Source: a virus
Virus record (IMG/VR): IMGVR_UViG_3300019776_000881
Coordinates: 1 to 24,823 of that record
Length of the DNA stretch: 24,823 nucleotides
Reading direction: 5' to 3' (one strand)
The notes beneath the pieces were generated by a model, which had not been told where the DNA came from, searched no databases, and saw only the letters and a program-made list of their open reading frames with translations. Shown here piece after piece: positions 21,693 through 24,823 of this stretch. Each line of letters opens with the position of its first letter. The stretch's first letter is position 1. Both the position numbers and the translations under genes were made by a program.

Positions 21693-22121
21693 CTACCTTC
21701 TATTGTGCGGGGGCTTGTCAAGTAGGCTGCGGATGGCGGCAACGCTCAGGCGCATTCGGTTGTTTGTGCTGAATAGGTCTTTGATGGCGCTGGCTGTTTT
21801 GTGCGGGTGGGCGAGGATTTTTTGGCGAACCTTTGGCAGTAAATCGGCGGGGATGCCGGGGATTGTCTGTGCGGCGGCGGGCGCTTTGCTCTCGGTGGGC
21901 TTTCCGGCCGTCTGCCGGTAGCCGGTCTGGTAGAGGAGTTGACGGCTGCCGGGGGTCCAGCACGGGAAATTCTGTTTCTCAACCTGGCCGTCGCGGATCG
22001 AGGCGGCGAGGATTTTTGGGACTTCGCTGATTTCGCAGTCGAGGTCGGCGGCGATTTCGTCGGTGGTGCTCCAGCCTTCGGGGAGGCTGTTGGTGCGCTT
22101 GGCGAGGGATTTCCAGCTCAT
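21693..22121 (-). CDS. Small winged-helix-like phage protein
   Basis: A 142-residue protein with two helix-turn-helix-like halves: residues 17-50 (EGWSTTDEIAADLDCEISEV) and 95-130 (LLPKVRQKILAHPHKTASAI, then RSLLDK). They are joined by a Pro/Ala-rich linker, which suggests a DNA- or protein-binding winged-helix protein. It overlaps the metallophosphoesterase gene upstream (ATGA) and touches the nozzle gene downstream (TAGATG). Its location in a late operon suggests an assembly or late regulatory role. No family is recognised with confidence. Confidence 0.5.
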   Translation of the reverse strand: MSWKSLAKRTNSLPEGWSTTDEIAADLDCEISEVPKILAASIRDGQVEKQNFPCWTPGSRQLLYQTGYRQTAGKPTESKAPAAAQTIPGIPADLLPKVRQKILAHPHKTASAIKDLFSTNNRMRLSVAAIRSLLDKPPHNRR

Positions 22122-23125
22122 AGGTAGATGGGGGAGGTCATGGTGCGTCCGCGTTTCTTATCCAAAAGGAAGTAAGTCTGCGTGGGGGGCTCGAAGGAGG
22201 CTTTGATCGAAAGGGCGTAGGCGTTGTAGCCGATGAGGCTGCCGTTGCAGAGCCAGTGCCGGTTCTGCTGGTATTGGTGCCAGTGGCCGAAGAGATCAAG
22301 GTCGGCTCGGTTCGGCGACTTATTCCATGAAGCTATTGCCTTTTCGGTAGGGATCGTGAGGCCCCCGATGCCGCCTTGAAATTTGAGCGAGTCGCCATGG
22401 TGGAAGCGCAGTCGGCGGTCGTAGACCGTCATGAAGTTGAAATAGCTGTCGGCGATTTGAAATTCGATCTGCTGGTCATTGGCAAAACGGCCTTCGAGGA
22501 TTTTGTAGAGAAGCCACTCGTAGCTGTGTGCGGCTCCGGTGGCGTGGCGGGTTTTGATCGTCGTGCGGCCGTGGTTGCCGTAGCTGGTGGGAATGATGAT
22601 GCGTTTGAAATGCGGCTTGAGCGTGGCGAGGCCGTCGGCGAGGCGGTCTTGGAGCCAGAGGATGACTTGCGTGGGCGTCTTGCTGTTCGACTCGGCAAGC
22701 TCTTCGTGAATCATGCCGGTCATCAGGTCGCCTCCCAACCACAAAATCAGGTCGTCGATCTTGGCCCCGTGGCGCTCGATCTCGGTGAGGCGGGCGATGG
22801 TGGAGAAAAATTTCTCGATACGAGTTTTGGCGATGGGCAGGCGATACTCGTTAAGGCCGTTGACCGATGCCGCTTCCACCGTCTCTTCCACATGCCAATC
22901 GCTGGCGAGGGCGATGGCCACGGCCTCGGCCTTGTCGTTCATGTTGACCGAGAGCGGATGCGGGCGGATGCGTGTCTTGCCGAGGGATAGGGCGATGCCG
23001 AGTTGCTTCTCAAGGTCGGCGGCGCTGGCGGCGTATTGGGCGAGCTTGGCTTTGAGGCTGTCCACCTCGGTCTTGTGGGCTTTGTCCGCTTGCTCGCGGG
23101 CTATGGAACTCCAGGATGTTTTCAT
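22118..23125 (-). CDS. Metallophosphoesterase (calcineurin-like)
   Basis: A 335-residue protein from the ATG at 23125, which overlaps the lysin stop as TAATG; a longer frame runs over the lysin gene. After an N-terminal coiled coil (residues 5-45), the calcineurin-like metal motifs appear in order: SDWHVEE (Asp76, His78), GGDLMTG (Asp133), YGNHGR (Asn184, His185), then FHHGDS, and finally FGHWHQ near residue 285. All the usual metal ligands are therefore present, so it should be an active phosphohydrolase or nuclease. Such enzymes are common in phages and related to DNA ligase-linked or pol II small-subunit phosphatases, but the substrate cannot be read. Confidence 0.85.
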   Translation of the reverse strand: MKTSWSSIAREQADKAHKTEVDSLKAKLAQYAASAADLEKQLGIALSLGKTRIRPHPLSVNMNDKAEAVAIALASDWHVEETVEAASVNGLNEYRLPIAKTRIEKFFSTIARLTEIERHGAKIDDLILWLGGDLMTGMIHEELAESNSKTPTQVILWLQDRLADGLATLKPHFKRIIIPTSYGNHGRTTIKTRHATGAAHSYEWLLYKILEGRFANDQQIEFQIADSYFNFMTVYDRRLRFHHGDSLKFQGGIGGLTIPTEKAIASWNKSPNRADLDLFGHWHQYQQNRHWLCNGSLIGYNAYALSIKASFEPPTQTYFLLDKKRGRTMTSPIYL

Positions 23126-23670
23126 TATACTTCTTCCTCGGTGAGTAGGTAAGGGATTGTCTTCTGCCCGGCGCGGTCCATTTCGGAATAGACCAGGGAA
23201 ATGAAAGACTCCCACTGGCTGGGGTAGATGGTCTGGCAGCCTTCGCTGCTGGTGGTGCGGAAGCCGCCTTTGTGGATGTTGATGGCGATGCCCATGCTGT
23301 CGCCTGATCCGTCGCGGGTCACGGGGAGTTCTTCGGCGGGGTTCGCGGGGCGCAGGGCAGGATAGCCGCCGCCGGGCTTGGAGAGGCCGTGTTTGCCTTT
23401 GCGGTAGCGATGCACGCCGGGCTTGAGGACGGCAATGCCTGGGCGGCGGATCGAGGGGTCGGTGTTGGCGTTGAAGGTAGCGTAAGCGTTTGGGGAGACG
23501 AGGAAGATAGCGTCGTCGTAGATGCCTCGGTCGTTCTCGCCCGGCACGCCCATGGAGTCGCGGTAGTAGCCGCGTATGCCCACAAGCGCAACCTCATCGG
23601 CGACGCGGGCCTTGGTGAGCAGGGCTTGCGTTTTCGACTTGGCTTGTTGTGGGCGGCTCGGGGGGAGCAT
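23125..23670 (-). CDS. L,D-transpeptidase-like cell-wall lysin
   Basis: A 181-residue protein. The segment INIHKGGFRTTSSEGCQTIY (residues 130-149) carries His133, Ser142 and Cys145 in the arrangement of the YkuD/L,D-transpeptidase catalytic site (H...S-x-G-C). Upstream, IRGYYRDSMG and NDRGIYDDAIF (residues 32-56) are conserved in a group of phage proteins of this kind. It sits immediately downstream of three small membrane or lipoprotein genes, the place of an endolysin, and would cut or remodel peptidoglycan peptide cross-links. No signal peptide is present, so release would depend on a holin. A structural peptidoglycan hydrolase is the alternative. Confidence 0.7.
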   Translation of the reverse strand: MLPPSRPQQAKSKTQALLTKARVADEVALVGIRGYYRDSMGVPGENDRGIYDDAIFLVSPNAYATFNANTDPSIRRPGIAVLKPGVHRYRKGKHGLSKPGGGYPALRPANPAEELPVTRDGSGDSMGIAINIHKGGFRTTSSEGCQTIYPSQWESFISLVYSEMDRAGQKTIPYLLTEEEV

Positions 23671-23692
23671 CGGGAGGATTAAAATTTATGGA

Positions 23693-23869
23693 TCATTTTG
23701 AGGAAGTCGGCTTGGGCAGCTCGGGGAGCTGGTAGCAGAAATTGCCGTAGTCCGTCTTGAGGCAGACTTGGGGGCTGCCCATGCTGGCGCACCCACCGAG
23801 GAGCAGGAGCGCTCCTACGGAGAAGGCGGTGGCGAGAAGGCCGAGGACGATCTGGGCGGGGTGGATCAT
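23693..23869 (-). CDS. Small lipoprotein, o-spanin-like
   Basis: A 58-residue protein, MIHPAQIVLGLLATAFSVGA and onward, with a hydrophobic N-terminus and lipobox LLGGC (Cys27). After lipidation about 31 residues remain, ending QLPELPKPTSSK, short and Pro-containing like Rz1-type outer-membrane spanins. The ATG overlaps the holin stop. Position between holin and lysin supports a lysis role in a host with an outer membrane. No paired inner-membrane spanin is obvious. Confidence 0.6.
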   Translation of the reverse strand: MIHPAQIVLGLLATAFSVGALLLLGGCASMGSPQVCLKTDYGNFCYQLPELPKPTSSK

Positions 23870-24033
23870 TTTGCTTCCTTGCGGAACACTTCGATGAGGC
23901 CGAGGACGGCTGCCACGGCGGCGGCGATGGCGTTCACCTGGGCGGGGTCGATGGTGATGCCGACGAGACCAGCAAGGATGGCGAGGCCACGAAATGTGGA
24001 GGGTTCTTTCAAGCGGGAGAGGATGTTATTCAT
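23866..24033 (-). CDS. Holin-like small membrane protein, 55 aa
   Basis: A 55-residue protein starting MNNILSRLKEPSTFRGLAIL. The sequence follows a recurrent phage holin pattern of 'L..P.T.RGL..L.G..GI.IDP.Q...I..A..A....IEV.R.E', with two hydrophobic segments (residues 15-28 and 31-48) and a charged C-terminus. It would form the membrane lesion timing lysis. Start and stop overlap neighbours (ATGA both sides), tying it to the other lysis genes. Confidence 0.7.
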   Translation of the reverse strand: MNNILSRLKEPSTFRGLAILAGLVGITIDPAQVNAIAAAVAAVLGLIEVFRKEAK

Positions 24034-24218
24034 AGGGGATCATTGGGGGTGTTTTTGTTGCGAAGAATGGCGTAGAGGGACGCGAGCCCGACCGCGCAAC
24101 CGATGAGCAAGGACGCAATTCGCAGCCACGCTTCCAGCTCGGGCAGCATGGAAACGGTAAGCCCTGTCGCGGTGGCGAGGAGGCCGGTGAATGAGGCGGC
24201 GGCTTGATGGTGGTCCAT
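24030..24218 (-). CDS. Second holin-like membrane protein, 62 aa
   Basis: A 62-residue protein from the ATG at 24218. It has a hydrophobic segment at residues 8-25 (ASFTGLLATATGLTVSML) and another at 34-51 (IASLLIGCAVGLASLYAIL), with a polar C-terminus (RNKNTPNDPL). Two-helix organisation and location beside a holin and lysin suggest a holin or antiholin. The longer frame upstream to 24272 would overlap the fibre gene and lacks conserved features. Its stop overlaps the next ATG. Confidence 0.6.
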   Translation of the reverse strand: MDHHQAAASFTGLLATATGLTVSMLPELEAWLRIASLLIGCAVGLASLYAILRNKNTPNDPL

Positions 24219-24220
24219 TG

Positions 24221-24823
24221 TTAGCTGAGGGCGGCGGCGAGCTGCGCTCCGGTGGTGGCGACGGTGCTGCACTGGCCGAGGCGGTCGGTGTTGAGGAGAT
24301 CCGTCTTGCCTTTGATTGCAGCGATGTCGCTGTTTGCTGGCGCGGTGTAGGCGCTGCCTGCAAGGCGTGTGCTTACTGCGGCATCCACTCGGGCCAACTC
24401 GGTGGCAAGCTCGGAGCGGACTGCAGTGGCTACCGTGGCAGCGCTTGGCGCGTTACCTGCCCCGGAGATTGGCGCGTCGATTCGGGCGAGTTCGGTAGCG
24501 AGTTCCACGCGAACTTCGTCGGCGATAGCGGCGGCGCTTGGGACGGTTGGCGCGTTGGTCAGGGTCGTGACCGTGCCGCCCGTAATCGTGCGCGATGCGT
24601 GGCTCCAGATGTCGCTTGGCGTGACAGAGGCGGGCGCGTTGGTGAGGTTGGTAACGGTGGCGAGCGTTCCCGATGGCGCGAGGCGGCTTGATACCGTTGC
24701 ATCGAGGTTGTCTAAGTTGCCAGCGCGGGCGGTGGTGAGGCCTTGCGCGGTGAGCGCGGATTGGACATTGGCGGTAGTAAGGACTGCTGTGCCGAAGCCT
24801 GCATCTACGGGGACACCCAGCGC
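24221..24823 (-). CDS. C-terminal part of a repetitive tail fibre (runs off the window)
   Basis: The frame is open from the window edge to the stop at 24221, giving the last 200 residues of a longer protein. It is Ala/Thr/Val-rich and built from repeats: a 26-residue unit of the form PSAAxIAxxVRxELATELAR occurs twice (24464-24541 and 24371-24448), and LTNAP occurs twice further upstream. Phrases such as SDIWSHASRTITGG are common in the repeat region of phage fibres. It would form a trimeric fibre stalk. The gene ends two bases before the first lysis gene. Confidence 0.6.
   Translation of the reverse strand, partial: ALGVPVDAGFGTAVLTTANVQSALTAQGLTTARAGNLDNLDATVSSRLAPSGTLATVTNLTNAPASVTPSDIWSHASRTITGGTVTTLTNAPTVPSAAAIADEVRVELATELARIDAPISGAGNAPSAATVATAVRSELATELARVDAAVSTRLAGSAYTAPANSDIAAIKGKTDLLNTDRLGQCSTVATTGAQLAAALS

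Noticed and set aside
1-24823. CRISPR arrays, rRNA genes or insertion sequences
   Set aside because: No regularly spaced repeats of CRISPR length, no rRNA-like sequence, and no transposase or paired terminal inverted repeats were seen.

Overview
The window reads as part of a temperate, podovirus-like bacteriophage genome with fairly high G+C. Bases 7054-24823 on the minus strand form one late operon of lysis, tail, virion-core and ejection-protein genes. Bases 1-5667 hold regulatory, small accessory and DNA-binding genes. A tyrosine integrase with an attachment site built on the 3' part of a tRNA-Arg(ACG) lies between them. Phage genes flank that tRNA fragment on both sides and there is no tRNA 5' half next to it. 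The site therefore looks like attP, and the sequence like a free or circularised phage genome rather than a prophage end. The host cannot be named from the sequence. Terminase large subunit, portal and major capsid genes are not inside the window; a partial gene at the left edge may be the start of the large terminase.

Layout, left to right. (a) 1-1557, minus strand: a tightly coupled operon running from a ribbon-helix-helix (RHH) regulator through two small ORFs (48 and 35 aa) and an excisionase-like protein to a terminase-small-subunit-like HTH protein. (b) 1564-1646: a divergent control region with palindromes of the form CCGACATTGTCGG, shared with a second RHH gene on the plus strand. (c) 1648-2655, plus strand: the second RHH gene, a small membrane protein and a lipoprotein, which look like moron genes. 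(d) 2691-5667, plus strand: a leader with stem-loops, then ten short, mostly overlapping genes, including a HTPGPW-type phage protein. (e) 5669-5921: attP, with the tRNA-derived core flanked by five AAGTGGYRWCC-type repeats. (f) 5963-7057: the integrase, whose stop codon overlaps that of the convergent late operon.

The late operon, in its own order from right to left, is: tail fibre (partial), three small membrane or lipoprotein lysis genes, an L,D-transpeptidase-like lysin, a metallophosphoesterase, a small winged-helix-like protein, a tail-nozzle-like protein with two FCCH-type domains, a tail-collar fibre, a 121-aa protein, a 391-aa virion-core protein, YcaO, TfuA, a 165-aa and a 341-aa virion protein, and a 2194-aa polyvalent protein with ParB-like and zincin metalloprotease domains.

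The main discovery candidate is the YcaO-TfuA pair at 15189-17377. These are the two enzymes associated with installing backbone thioamides, as in methanogen McrA thioglycine and thioviridamide-type peptides. Both appear intact, both overlap their neighbours, and they sit among the predicted genome-ejection protein genes with no precursor-peptide gene beside them. This raises the possibility of a phage that modifies the backbone of one of its own virion or ejected proteins, or of a host protein. Other notable signals are a family of covarying CGGNA-loop hairpins ahead of start codons, arm-type repeats duplicated in a distant gene, and a 22-residue motif shared between a 62-aa early protein and the giant ejected protein.
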